This document shows positions 11,605 through 21,759 of a stretch of 64,000 nucleotides of DNA, piece by piece. The notes under the pieces are model-generated. The model had not been told where the DNA came from. It saw nothing but the letters and a program-made list of their open reading frames with translations, and did no database searches. The position numbers were made by a program, and so were the translations under genes. The stretch is from Phaeotremella fagi. Its lineage: Eukaryota; Basidiomycota; Tremellomycetes; Tremellales; Phaeotremellaceae. Each line of letters opens with the position of its first letter. Position 1 is the stretch's first letter. The DNA lies in NCBI GenBank assembly GCA_001599715.1, contig BCHU01000007.1, forward strand, positions 935,586 through 999,585, given 5' to 3'.

Positions 11605-11775
11605 GAGTAGAGGTGGTTTGAAAGTAAATTGATTAACTCTTGTGGCGGGACAAAGAGAGAATTCATGTTAAGAAGGACTTGTTTTGGACTAACACTAAAT
11701 TCATTCAGACTATGGACAAAATAACTAAATGTACAGAATCAAACCTAAACATCATCTGCCACCATCAACCGAGAC

Positions 11776-12474
11776 TTAATTAGGAAGAATCTCCCAATCC
11801 CAAGGAAGAGGGGGTGTACCAGGAGGAGTAGTGAGGACAGCAGTGAAATCATAAGTCCAACCATCTGAATCTTGATAATTATTGGGAGAAACCGAAATAG
11901 TATCTGTGGTGGGGACAATCGGGTTCTCACCAATGAATGAGTAAGCGAATGGGGAAGGTGGCCCAGCAGGGTGGATGTTGCCTGCCAAGAAAGAAATTCC
12001 ATGAGGTGGAAGGTGATGTTGTTGAAGCTCAGCTAGATAATTATCGTTGATATGATGAATGAAACGATTCAACTTTCTTTTCAAAACCGATCCAACCCAT
12101 TCTTGAACACTTGAAGTCTCAGGAACATCATTATCACTTGGATCATCTACAAAGGATGCGCGAAGATTTCTAGCTATTGCCAATAGTGTAGTTCGATAAT
12201 TGGGTTCAAATTGCCCAAACATGAAAACTGTGAGGTTTTTAAAGCCCTGGGTGGTGGTTTCACCATTTTCCTCTTTTGATCCAAAGCTGATTGATGGTAT
12301 TAGGCGAAATACGGGCGCTAGTGGAGCTGGAACATCATCATCGTCTTGAGTATGATCTGTGAGGTCGCTTCTAGGTGTGAAAGGTGGAGCTGAAGTTTCT
12401 GAATCGTAGTGTGTATCTATGTCGCTTTCTGGAGTTGTGACAGAATGAAAGTTGTTGAAGTTGTAGCTGGACAT
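11776..12474 (-). CDS. Uncharacterised protein, family 1 copy D (type 1)
   Basis: This intronless 232-residue protein starts MSSYNFNNFHSVTTPESDID and shows the family pattern: an acidic N-terminus with Asp/Thr repeats, RLIPSISFGSKEENGETTTQ, the helix VLKRKLNRFIHHINDNYLAE, then HHLPPHGISFLAGNIHPAGP, and the tail DGWTYDFTAVLTTPPGTPPL followed by PWDWEILPN. Copy F shares KRKLNR, IHHIN, HHLP and the PW...PN ending, so D and F are the closest pair. The downstream flank is also conserved with copy F. Function unknown. Confidence 0.85.
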   Translation of the reverse strand: MSSYNFNNFHSVTTPESDIDTHYDSETSAPPFTPRSDLTDHTQDDDDVPAPLAPVFRLIPSISFGSKEENGETTTQGFKNLTVFMFGQFEPNYRTTLLAIARNLRASFVDDPSDNDVPETSSVQEWVGSVLKRKLNRFIHHINDNYLAELQQHHLPPHGISFLAGNIHPAGPPSPFAYSFIGENPIVPTTDTISVSPNNYQDSDGWTYDFTAVLTTPPGTPPLPWDWEILPN

Positions 12475-12609
12475 TGTAAGAATACTGCTGTAAAACTTGA
12501 GGAATTTGGAGAAGAGAAATGTAAAAGAGGGTAATCTTTCTGAAAGTTGTAAAGCACTAGCGCCTTCTGCACTCTAAGAAGACATCCATTTTCAACGTTG
12601 GAGCGGTGA

Positions 12610-12617
12610 ACAAAGGT
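12610..12617 (-). promoter_or_regulatory. ACCTTTGT element upstream of family-1 copy D
   Basis: Plus-strand ACAAAGGT, read ACCTTTGT toward copy D, 136 bp before its start codon. This is the same octamer, orientation and near-identical spacing as at copies A, B and C. The regulatory role is inferred. Confidence 0.5.
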
Positions 12618-12903
12618 AGAAGTACTGTCAGTGAGGACCAATAACAACAGCCTTCGTGTGTATAAGGCTGTTGGAAGGCATCAAATATCATGAAAGTTGC
12701 TGAAAGATTGAGAAGATATTCCGGAACCTTCCTGGAATTTCCTAGGTCCTCATTTACGACAATCGTGTTCACATTCTTATTTTGTCGGATGAGACGACAC
12801 AAAAAGAAGAAGAAGGACCTAACTATATACAAATGTAAAAATTGAGCACTACATAGATGAGACAATACTGTACATATCAATCAAGATTGGGAGGAGGAGG
12901 GTA

Positions 12904-13599
12904 TTATTCTACAGGAGCAGCAACTTCCCGTGGAGTAAAAACAGCACTCCAAAGATAATTCCAACCTTCAAAACTCCTGGTACTAGCCAAAACCGACATG
13001 TTCTCGATACTTGCACGATGTTCCAGATCTTGATGGTTCATCATGTACGGATGGTTACTAGCAATAGTATCCTCTGGAGTAGTACTAGCCGAATAGAAGC
13101 GAACGTTTTGAAACGGAAGTCCTTGATTTTGAGCTTCTTCCAAATAGTTTTCATTGATGATGTGGATGAAATCATTTAAGCGAGGCTTGAGGACTGTCTC
13201 AGCCCATGTCTGAGTTACATTGTCGATATCAGCAGGTACTTCGATATTTGTTAAACCAGTAAGGAAAATTGAACGAAGGTTTTCCACCATTGTTTGTAGA
13301 GGCGTAAGATGGTTGGGGATGGCTGCAAGGGGAGGATCAACTACCACCCCCAGATTGCTGAAGAAATCGTAACGTCTTACGCAATCCTCCACCTTGGTCG
13401 AGACACTGAATCTTGGTGCAAGGTGTAAAGTAAGGTGTTGGGGGACCTCATCATCTTCTTGATCTTCAACCTCAGAAACGTCAGTCTCCGAGATGACAGA
13501 AGGAGCGCGACTGAACTCTGAGTTATAACCCGTTGATGTTTCTGTTTCTGGATCGGTATCATGGAAATCATAGTAAATGTATTGACCGTTGTTGACCAT
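12904..13599 (-). CDS. Uncharacterised protein, family 1 copy E (type 2)
   Basis: The frame is open further upstream (to 13662), but the Met at 13599 is chosen because it gives MVNNGQYIYYDFHDTDPETE, matching the MVN start and acidic Thr/Glu stretch of copy C. The core runs LHLAPRFSVSTKVED, the helix VLKPRLNDFIHIINENYLEE, NQGLPFQNVRFYSASTTPED, then ENMSVLASTRSFEGWNYLW and a divergent C-terminus TPREVAAPVE that lacks the Gly-Thr-Pro motif of the other copies. Its promoter region lacks an exact ACCTTTGT octamer. Function unknown. Confidence 0.83.
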   Translation of the reverse strand: MVNNGQYIYYDFHDTDPETETSTGYNSEFSRAPSVISETDVSEVEDQEDDEVPQHLTLHLAPRFSVSTKVEDCVRRYDFFSNLGVVVDPPLAAIPNHLTPLQTMVENLRSIFLTGLTNIEVPADIDNVTQTWAETVLKPRLNDFIHIINENYLEEAQNQGLPFQNVRFYSASTTPEDTIASNHPYMMNHQDLEHRASIENMSVLASTRSFEGWNYLWSAVFTPREVAAPVE

Positions 13600-13932
13600 T
13601 ATGAATATTTGTTCTTGGAAGAGGTTGTCGAAGTAAATTGGTTGAAGGAAGAGAGGGAACAAGAAATTACTGGGGTTTGTAGGGGGGGAAGCTTCAGATG
13701 TACAATGCGTTAACGCTAGAAGACGACCCTTATTTAATGTCCGAGCATAAAAGAAAGGAAGGAGGAAGAAAAGAATTTGACTGTAGTATTTCCAAAGTAC
13801 TTGCAGCGCTTGAATGGAAATGATGTGAAGGAGGACTTATTTGGGACTAACAAAATTCATTCAGACTATGGACAAATAACTAAAAGTACAGAATCAACTT
13901 GAACATTTTCATCTACCACCATTAACCACAAC

Positions 13933-14646
13933 TTAATTAGGAATAAGAGTCCAAGGAATAGAGGGTGTACCTGGAGGAGCAGAGAGGACAGCAGTGAATT
14001 CATAAGTCCAACCATTTGGAGATTGATAATTATTAGGAAAAACCGTCATATTACCAATGTTTGGAACATGTTCCGGGTTGATACTGTCGAATGCATAAGT
14101 CCATCTGAAATGTGGTGCCGTTGGATTGATGTTGGATGCCAATAAGACAAGTCGATGAGCTGGAAGGTGGTGATCTGCTAGCTGAGCTTGATAAGTATTG
14201 TTGATATGGTGTATGTAACGGTTTAACTTTCTTTTTAGAACTTGTACAACCCCAGCTTCCAAGGTCGAATCCATAGATGGAATAATATCTTCGGTAATAT
14301 CTGTGAAAGAGTTTCTAATCTGCGCAACAATGATATCTAATGTAGCTTGATAATTGGGCTCAGACACTCCCATGAACAAAGTTGTGAGTGTATCTATGCC
14401 GATGTATGTGATTTGACCGTTTTCGACTTTTGATGCCAAGCTGATTGATGGTACCATGAATAATCTGGGCTGAGGCGGAGCTGGATTGTTACCTTCCTGA
14501 GTGTATCGAGTGAGGTTGCTTTCAGCTATAGAAGGTGGAGCTGTAAAGTCTGAACTGTAACGAGTGTCTTGAGTGTCGGTATCAGTATCAGAGTGATTGC
14601 GTGAGAAAAATCTCAGATATTGTTGAAAATCATTAGGATCATCCAT
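13933..14646 (-). CDS. Uncharacterised protein, family 1 copy F (type 1)
   Basis: The reading frame stays open for 91 codons upstream to 14919, but the Met at 14646 gives MDDPNDFQQYLRFFSRNHSD followed by the family's Asp/Thr-rich stretch and a protein of 237 residues, the length of its paralogues. The core shows FMVPSISLASKVENGQITY, the helix VLKRKLNRYIHHINNTYQAQ, HHLPAHRLVLLASNINPTAP, and the tail NGWTYEFTAVLSAPPGTPSI ending PWTLIPN. It is nearest to copy D. The upstream open stretch is hydrophobic and basic with Phe runs (EVYFFFQDTN) and looks like leader, not coding. Function unknown. Confidence 0.83.
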   Translation of the reverse strand: MDDPNDFQQYLRFFSRNHSDTDTDTQDTRYSSDFTAPPSIAESNLTRYTQEGNNPAPPQPRLFMVPSISLASKVENGQITYIGIDTLTTLFMGVSEPNYQATLDIIVAQIRNSFTDITEDIIPSMDSTLEAGVVQVLKRKLNRYIHHINNTYQAQLADHHLPAHRLVLLASNINPTAPHFRWTYAFDSINPEHVPNIGNMTVFPNNYQSPNGWTYEFTAVLSAPPGTPSIPWTLIPN

Positions 14647-15102
14647 GATGAATGATGGTGGTTGATGGTTAGTGTCTTGAAAAAAAAAATAAACCTCTTT
14701 GAAGGAAAAGGGGAAGACCAAAAAATGGAGAAGAAAAGGTTTGAGTGGTCGACTGTGAGATACATTTCTTGTCTTTTCTTTTGACTTGGAAGGCGACAAG
14801 AAGGCTATGGCGTGCTTTCGATAAGAAAAGGTTTTCAAGAGATAAGACAGCGGAAGGCTCGTCTGGCTTTCCACGATCATCTGGAGTGATGTGGAATAAT
14901 ACTGTAATGTGAGGACCAACGATGAAATGAGTAAGTATGATAATTCTTCAGAGAATATCTACAATACCTGGATGCTCGAACGCTCAAACTCAGTTGTCTA
15001 CAGTACTGTACATGCATGATATAAGTAATTTACGAAAATGACAACTGATAGAATCACATAACTCTCATCTTAAAGCACGTTGTATCCACATACGCCGATC
15101 AC
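14647..15102. other. Intergenic region, promoter side of family-1 copy F
   Basis: This region contains the open but non-conserved extension upstream of copy F (to 14919) and then A/T-rich sequence to the 3' end of the next gene. No exact ACCTTTGT octamer was seen here. An ACAAGAAGG near 14795 is only a loose resemblance. Confidence 0.4.
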
Positions 15103-16859
15103 TCATGGAAATCCATCCCCAATCCCCATACCTTTACGATTATGTCCATGTCCAAGCCCATGTCCATTCATACCTTCACGTCCACCATCTTGATGACCTT
15201 GCTGGTGATCTGTATGATGATCTTGATAAGTACCTTCTTGTTGATGACGTTGATATTGATTATTGTCGTTACGACTATCGTAAATCTCTTGTTGTCTTCT
15301 TTCGTTCGGATTTGGACTAGGGTTATTCATTGATGATCTCTCCTCGAAGAATCTTGATTTATCTTGAGCTTGACCACGAATCTGATTCTGTCTCTGCATA
15401 CCGCCACCATTAGATTTGAAAGTTGATAGAGGTGTTGAAGAGGCTTTACGTGAATCGAATCTAAATTGACTATGGATTTGAGTTAGTGTTAACATACACA
15501 CAAAGCTTAACACGGTCCAAACCTACTCTAAATTAGTTTGAGGTTTTCTGGCACCACCCAAATCTCCATTCATCCCAGATCGTCTTTCACCAACACTAGT
15601 ACCAGGTCTTAATGTCAGTCTAGCAGGATTCGGCATTGAATGAGTTGGATTAGGAGTGAAAGAGCCCCCTTCAGAGCGATGATGACGGTGTACGGGTGTA
15701 GGAGGGACGAATCTAAAAAGGCGAAATTTCATCATCAAAGTTACGTTTGAAAGAGAATCATAACCCACCTCGAACCGGTATCAAACATTTCCTCGACCCT
15801 ACGTCTTTTTTCTAGGGGTGGTGGTGGTGGCATCTCCTCATCCTCTTCGGGACCTTCATACAAAGTTGGTAAACCGTTGTAACCTTGTTGTGGGAATTGA
15901 TTTGAGAATTGAGGGTTTGGTAAATAGTTTTGTCCGGCGAATGATTGGAATTGTAGGTTTTGGTTGTCCATCTGAAGTTGACCTGGAAGAGGTGTAGCGA
16001 ATTGCGGAACTGATTGATGTTGAAATGGGGTTTGGGGGGCCATTGGTGTTATTTCTAAAAATCTTCTTAGAGCTTCACTAAGCTGTGTGTTAAGTCGACG
16101 ATTCTCTTCTTTCAGTGATACGTTTTCTCTAAAAGTAATCATTAGTAAAGGATAGTGTGTTCTGACGTACTCTTGACATTGTTTCTGATCACTGATTTCT
16201 TTCGTGAGTGATTCAAGTTGAAGCTGAGTACCGTGATCAGTGATCAGACATTGTAAACATAAGATTAAAGATCATACAGCTTGTTCGTGAAGTTTTGAAT
16301 ACAGAGTCTTGATAAAATTAGCTTGACATCTTGAATGAGTAACGAAATTCTTGTTTTGGAACTGTAAGCAGTGGTTCATCAGTGACTACTTCACAAAGCG
16401 TCAAAAGGATAACCTTTAATATGTTCATATTCTCCTGAAGAGCTTCTAAAGTAGATTGACCAGCTAGTCGAAACCATTGTCTCATTCCTTCAGGTAGCTA
16501 CCAAACACCATCAGTATCAATTCCCACCATCGCCAAAACTAAGACTTACACTTTCATCAATAACTGAAACGGTGATACCAGATTTCCCACAGCAAGAGCA
16601 AATCCCTTGTTTATCTGTCTTCATCAGCTTAAATATTCATGTGGGAGGGCTTACGTTGATGCTCTTCACTGTTGCATAAGATATGTCCACATGAAGTGAT
16701 CCAGAAAACTCTCGCATCACCTTCGAAGGGGATATAAGGCGAACCACTGTTTTTCGTCGTTTCGTCAATCCCTTCTCCTCTTTTTGGTGGATAGGAGACA
16801 ACATACCATATTGAGCAATCTATGAATTCTGTGAATGATAGATCTATATCTTTTGTCAT
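15103..16859 (-). CDS. RING-like coiled-coil protein, candidate Zip3/HEI10-type meiotic ligase
   Basis: The likely start MTKDIDLSFTEFIDCSIWYV leads to a RING-like segment: FWITSCGHILCNSEEHQ, then after a short intron KQGICSCCGKSGITV. A helical, charged middle follows (NMNILKFQNKNF, TKEISDQKQCQ, VSLKEENRRLNTQLSEALRR) that should form a coiled coil. The long C-terminus is disordered and rich in Pro, Gln, Asn, Gly and His, with FVPPTPVHRHHRSE and a His/Gly end (GLGHGHNRKGMGIGDG). An N-terminal RING, a coiled coil and a Ser/Pro-rich tail is the layout of the Zip3/RNF212/HEI10 SUMO or ubiquitin ligases that mark crossover sites in meiosis. The first zinc-binding pair is not canonical. Family placement is by architecture, so moderate. 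At least six introns interrupt the gene; some internal joins are uncertain. Confidence 0.6.
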
Positions 16860-17243
16860 TTCTGATAGATGTAGTTGTGAGTGTTGTTGTTTGATTTGTT
16901 GATAATAATTAGGTGTTGTTGATGGTAGAATTGTTAAGTGGCAAAGTGAAAGTTGACGGTGTTTCAGATCGTTGATAGGTTTCTTCAACAGTTTGGTCGA
17001 AAGTAAATAACAACGTCAATGAATATCAGCACTGAGCCTGCAGATTTATTCCAAACCAGGTCTTAAATTGAGAGGAAGAATCGTTCTACTGGTTTACGAT
17101 GTCCAGGACAAGAGTTCTCTTACTTGTCATCCCTAGCCTTTCTTCAATGCCACTTAGGAAAGAATGGGAATGATGGATGTTTATCGAATGCATAACAATA
17201 AAAAACGATATGCCTGTACATCAACTCCAAACGATAAATCTCA

Positions 17244-18052
17244 TCAATAAGCATCACCTTCTCTACCTTCATTAACGAATCCCAAAGATCCCAACACTTT
17301 ATCTTTAATCGTGTGATCCCTATCTCGTCGTTTCTAAGAAGATGGGTTGGGGTTAGTTATATGTCTACCTCGAGGAACTAAGCGTCAACTAACTGTTTCG
17401 TCTGATATTTTCTGTTGGATCTCTTCTAATGGTATTTCCCTTAATGGTAGGTTATCTTCTAAAATTAGGTCCTAATCAGATGGTCAGTACTTGATTCTGA
17501 ATGAGTGTCCAAGAGGAAGATCACTCACGACTTCTCCTAGAGCTACGACATTCTCTCCACGAATCAATAGAACCCCTAAGAGATAAGATCAATATTGAGT
17601 TCCAATCAAGTCCAATCCATCCGAGTCTAAGTTCAAACCCGACCAAAAACTAAAATCCAAAACCCACCTAAATCCCTATCTGCATACTCCAATTTAAAAT
17701 GTAACCTCTCGATCGTCGATTCCAATAAGAAATTTGCTACACAAAAGAAGAGAATCTTCAATAACATTATTTAAGATGTAAGAACAGAGGTGACATACCG
17801 AATTGATCATAACTTCTTAAAACACCTATCAATTTCCTACCGTCTCTCATCATAACTAAAACTTTCTCTATAACCGATCGAATGTCAGCTAAAAACTTCC
17901 TTTGATGGTAGAGGATGAAAATGGATGGATTACGACTTGGATCGTCGTTCCACCTAATCCATAATTGTCGAAGTTTCAAATAAAATGAGATACATACTAT
18001 CAACCAAGTCCACTAACGATCCTGACGTCGTGAAAGGGATTAAAGCGTCCAT
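17244..18052 (-). CDS. LSM1: Sm-like protein Lsm1
   Basis: The exons assemble into a protein starting MDALIPFTTSGSLVDLVD, joined across an intron to KKVLVMMRDGRKLIGVLRSY and DQF, the Sm1 motif of Lsm1. The next exon gives ANFLLESTIERLHFKLEYAD, then RDLGVLLIRGENVVALGEV (Sm2 motif IRGENV). The C-terminus is PLREIPLEEIQQKISDE, ending KDKVLGSLGFVNEGREGDAY. Lsm1 is the distinguishing subunit of the cytoplasmic Lsm1-7 ring, which binds oligoadenylated mRNA 3' ends with Pat1 and promotes decapping in P-bodies. Length of about 135-140 residues fits the family. Four or five introns are present, large relative to this small gene. The spacer 16860-17243 upstream of the next gene shows nothing recognised. 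Confidence 0.92.
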
Positions 18053-18423
18053 CTCAATTCGATCTAATTTCTAATCTCTCTTTCGTTCCAAATTTTCCAG
18101 CTCACTTCTTTCTATTATTGAGATGGAATGATCGTTTGGGGTTATTGAGATTGATGATGATATATATATATTAAGTTTTGGTAGTTGTCAGATGTAAAAG
18201 TGTAATCGTCCGTTCGTGGTCAATATTTCAATGAGATATTTGATCCCGTTCTAAACAGCCTCTAAAGTTACCAAACTCAATATCATAAAACTCATCAAAT
18301 CATGCATGCATAAACTCAACATGCAAACAACCAAACAGATATCGGATTAAGTAACATCAACAAAACGAAGAAGAAAAAAAAAGACCATGCAAAGCAACGA
18401 AAAACCATCACCAAATCACCGTC
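18053..18423. other. Intergenic spacer, LSM1 promoter region
   Basis: This 371-bp stretch lies between the LSM1 start and the end of SEC1. It has a short TA run (TATATATATA near 18162-18171) and an A-rich tract near 18363-18381. No gene is supported. Confidence 0.4.
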
Positions 18424-21400
18424 CTACCATTTAGTCTTAAACAGCCCCTTCTTCTTCTTCTCCCCTTCCCCGTTCCCATTAGATTTACTAGATTTCGATT
18501 CCTTCGATGTGCTCAACGTCAAATCCGACATTCTATTAGTGATAGCACTATTGAACGAATTCGAATGTCTCATTTGGGGTGCGTTCAAACCCTGTTGTTG
18601 GGGTGGGGGAGCTAATTGAGGAGGTCCTATTGGCGGTACCCAATATTTCCTATCTAGTATACTGTAATAGGGTTTTTGATAAGTATCTTTGTTGAAGGGG
18701 CTGAAGATTTTCGACCTACTTTTGATATGTACTTGGACGACCTGGGGTTCTGTTACCTCTTCCAGGTGCTTGTGGGTGTTGAGGAGCAGCGTTAGGTGGT
18801 TGACCACCTATACCACCTCTACCCAAAGCTTTGAGATCTTTGACAAAAGTTTCAGGTGTTATCACATGAGTCGAACCTAGATATATCAGCCTAACGATCC
18901 AATTCAAACCTACCTATCAGAACCTCCTTGCCCAAAGCTTGACCAATGACATAAGCTAATCTCATCTCCGAATACGTCATTCCACCAGCGACGAAAACTA
19001 TCATTCGTTGTTTCCCTTCGGTATTGTTGATTCTGGCTGAAGGTGCCTTGTGCCATGTTGGACGTGCACTTCGTAATGAAGACGAAGGTACAGGAGGTGG
19101 TGCGTTCAAACCGCCTCCTCCTCGAAGTGATTGTCCGAATTCTGGGGGCGTGTCTTTGACGAAAGGGAATTGGACCAAGTCGAGACGATTGTTGTGATGA
19201 TCCTGACGAAGTTAGATATAAGTCCGACTCTACCACCTACCTCTAAAACCGTTTGAATCACCGGTCGATATCTCGACAATTCGTATTCTCCTTCTACAGT
19301 CGAGGGCTTTTGCTTGATTCTGGTTTTGGTACTTCGGTCTTTAGGATCCTGTTGAATAAATGAGTATCGCGTCGTGTTAATCCAAACCATTAACCCACCT
19401 TGATAACCTTCACACCAAGGTAGATAAGATTGTTAACAGCTTCCTGCTCCGATAGCGATAGTCTGGCATGTTGATATAATCTTCGTCTGTCTTCATCTGG
19501 AACACCGTCCCTGAACAGAATATAAAGTGCAATGATTCTGACCTTGTCTATGGCACTATAAAGGTTGTCAGATACTTCCTACCAAGATATATCTGACTCA
19601 CGTCATATTCCTATCATCCAGTAGTGGGACCATTTCTTCGACAATATTCTTCGGCGTCTTTCCCTCAGACGTATATCCAGTCGCGCAACACTAAGACGTT
19701 TAGTAGGTATCTCCCTAAGAACGGTGTCACCTACCTGCTCAACATGTGCCGCTTGGGGTAGTTTCTTCTTCTCAAACAAACCCATACATTCCTGAGCCAT
19801 ATCCAAATGAAGTGAATAGAGTTCACGTTGAACTTGAAATTGTGGTAAACTAGCCAACATATCCTTAAGGTCGTTAACGTTAACGTCGTTTCTATCATTT
19901 TATTTTGATTCAGTTATAACTTCTATAATTGGTTGAAACACCTACCCCCCTCGGAAACCTGCATGTTCTTGAGCGAATTTATTGAAATCTGTCATTAGAG
20001 TATCGATAGCGTCTTTCATATGTAGATGTCTAACTGAAGTCCAAACTTGATCCCTTTCGGATAAAACGGCTTCTTTCTGTTCTTTCCCTCCGACGGTATT
20101 TGTATAGGTATAGCTGTAGAGGGTAAGTTGATATTGATGTTGATGGCCGTCAACTTACTTGTATTTCTGTCCATCTTCGACTGGGAGAAGATCGTTGACC
20201 ATTGCTTGATACCAAAACTCATGTAAGAAGGGTGCGGTAGGATCCATTGATCTATCAACAATGAAGAGCGTGGCCTTAGGTCGCACAGTTCCCGATTGAC
20301 TCTAAAAATCATTAGTAGTAGTTCCACCTATCATCTCTGACCTACCGGGAAATCAGGATTTGCAGTCATATATTCATCCAATTCAGCTTGGACCTGTTTG
20401 GCCAATCTTCTGCTCAAATGATCGCCAACTGGTGTAGGAGCCGCACGAGATTGAGTTTGACCCATTGCAGATCTCCAACGTAAACTTTGAGGTTGTGAAG
20501 ATTGGACGGGTGGAGGTGCTAACGTATCGGAATTTTGTTGAATCAAAGGACCAAGAGGTGGATGATGAGCTGGTTGATAGTATCTGATATGGGGATTTTC
20601 GTTGAGGGTAGCGAGAACGTTAAGAATCTATTGTTAGCAGTGAACGTTCGATTAAGCCTTACTGATCGACCGACTACTTTTACATCATCTTCGAAAGCTT
20701 CCATCGCCAGATCAGCAGCTGCTGCACCTCCTAAAGGACCGAACATTGTATAAAGTGATGAAGGAGTTTTGAGTGAGAATACTCTGTCCTCCAGAGCTGG
20801 GATGTGTGAGTTGAATCCTAATTATTCAAACAAAACAACCTACGCCAGAAGTTACAGTACAACTCAACGAAAGCTGACAGAACACCCATTGGTCCAAGGA
20901 TATCCGTAAGTTTAGTCGCCAGTCTGTCGTCGATCCCTATGCAATGATGAGATTGAGACTTCCAATAAATGAGGTTGTGTACTACGCACCATCAATGAAA
21001 TATAGATGAGCAGATCGATAAGTTCTTCTTCCATTTACGAAATCTGCAATAACTCGATCAACATTTTGTGAAGTTGGAGTCAAGATATATATAGCATCAT
21101 GAGGTTGAGGTGGACGTGGTGAATGCAAAGGTTCAATTGCTGTTTCATGGTTCCATCAGTCAATTAAATGATATCATGATGTGGACCTAAACCTACCTGT
21201 AACGTTTTGAGCTAAGATATCGAAAGTCGTGTAAACGGTATCAAGAAGTGCTTGAGAATGAGCGTCTGTTATCAATATCTTCCATGTTCCTTTTGGTAAT
21301 GAATTAATAGCTGATGTGAATCCTGGTATCTGGGTTAGTTTTCTGTCTCTCAGAATGAGATATAAAGTAGTCGGACGACCGAGTTGGATACCGCCTCGGT

Positions 21401-21469
21401 CAACGACTGAAGGATGGTGGAGAGGGATTAGATGAACTTACGAGCTTTCAATAGATCTGTTAGAGGCAT
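18424..21469 (-). CDS. SEC1: Sec1/Munc18-family protein Sec1
   Basis: The N-terminus is MPLTDLLK, followed across introns by [20 protein letters not shown], the start of the Sec1 domain, then [48 protein letters not shown] and [18 protein letters not shown]. The middle has [20 protein letters not shown] and [20 protein letters not shown], classic SM-protein segments. The C-terminal part has [20 protein letters not shown], then GKEVLIG. SM proteins bind syntaxin and SNARE bundles; Sec1 acts at the plasma membrane with the exocyst in secretion. A long basic Lys-rich tail ends [11 protein letters not shown]. More than ten short introns are present. The size of roughly 700-800 residues fits Sec1. 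Choice of Sec1 over Vps33, Vps45 or Sly1 rests on the extended tail and overall similarity. Confidence 0.88.
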
Positions 21470-21759
21470 TGTGTAGATGTATAGATGTGATCTATCTATC
21501 TACCTATATGATATGAGACTGGATATAGAATATGAAAGTGAAATGTTGATATTAGAAGGTTGATTATCAGGTATGACCTTCAACTCCAAGGCATGGGTAT
21601 GTCATAGCACATAGCTTCTCGGCTCACAGTCAGCCGACGCGTTAACCATAAGTTGAATTAATATCAACTTTTTTCAACATTTCTTACTGTGTTTTCAATT
21701 AGATTTATCATCTTATCCACCTAGATTACGACAATCATATACCCATAATCCTGGAAACG
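21470..21759. promoter_or_regulatory. Divergent promoter region SEC1 / KAP114
   Basis: The 290 bp between two divergent start codons must carry both promoters. A repeated CTATCTAT-type stretch near 21490-21505 and a T-rich tract (ACTTTTTTCAAC) near 21666 are visible. No specific element can be named. Confidence 0.4.

Larger units (their letters stand above)
10750..14646 (-). repeat. Tandem duplication of a two-gene unit (type 2 plus type 1)
   Basis: Reading in the direction of transcription the genes are F, E, D, C. F resembles D and E resembles C, so the array is (type 1, type 2) twice. One unit covers about 12904-14646 and the other 10750-12474, each about 1.7 kb plus spacer. The 3' flanks of D and F are also alike: both contain the segments CATTCAGACTATGGACAAA, AACTAAA, GTACAGAATCAA and ACTTAATTAGGAA just before the stop codon. 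Duplication is inferred from this order and similarity. Confidence 0.7.

Noticed and set aside
13600..13662. Upstream extension of family-1 copy E beginning MFPLFLQPIYFD
   Set aside because: The paralogues start at the position of the MVN methionine; the hydrophobic extension is probably leader sequence and not a signal peptide.
14647..14919. 91-codon upstream extension of family-1 copy F
   Set aside because: It is not shared with any paralogue and would make a protein about 90 residues longer than its family.
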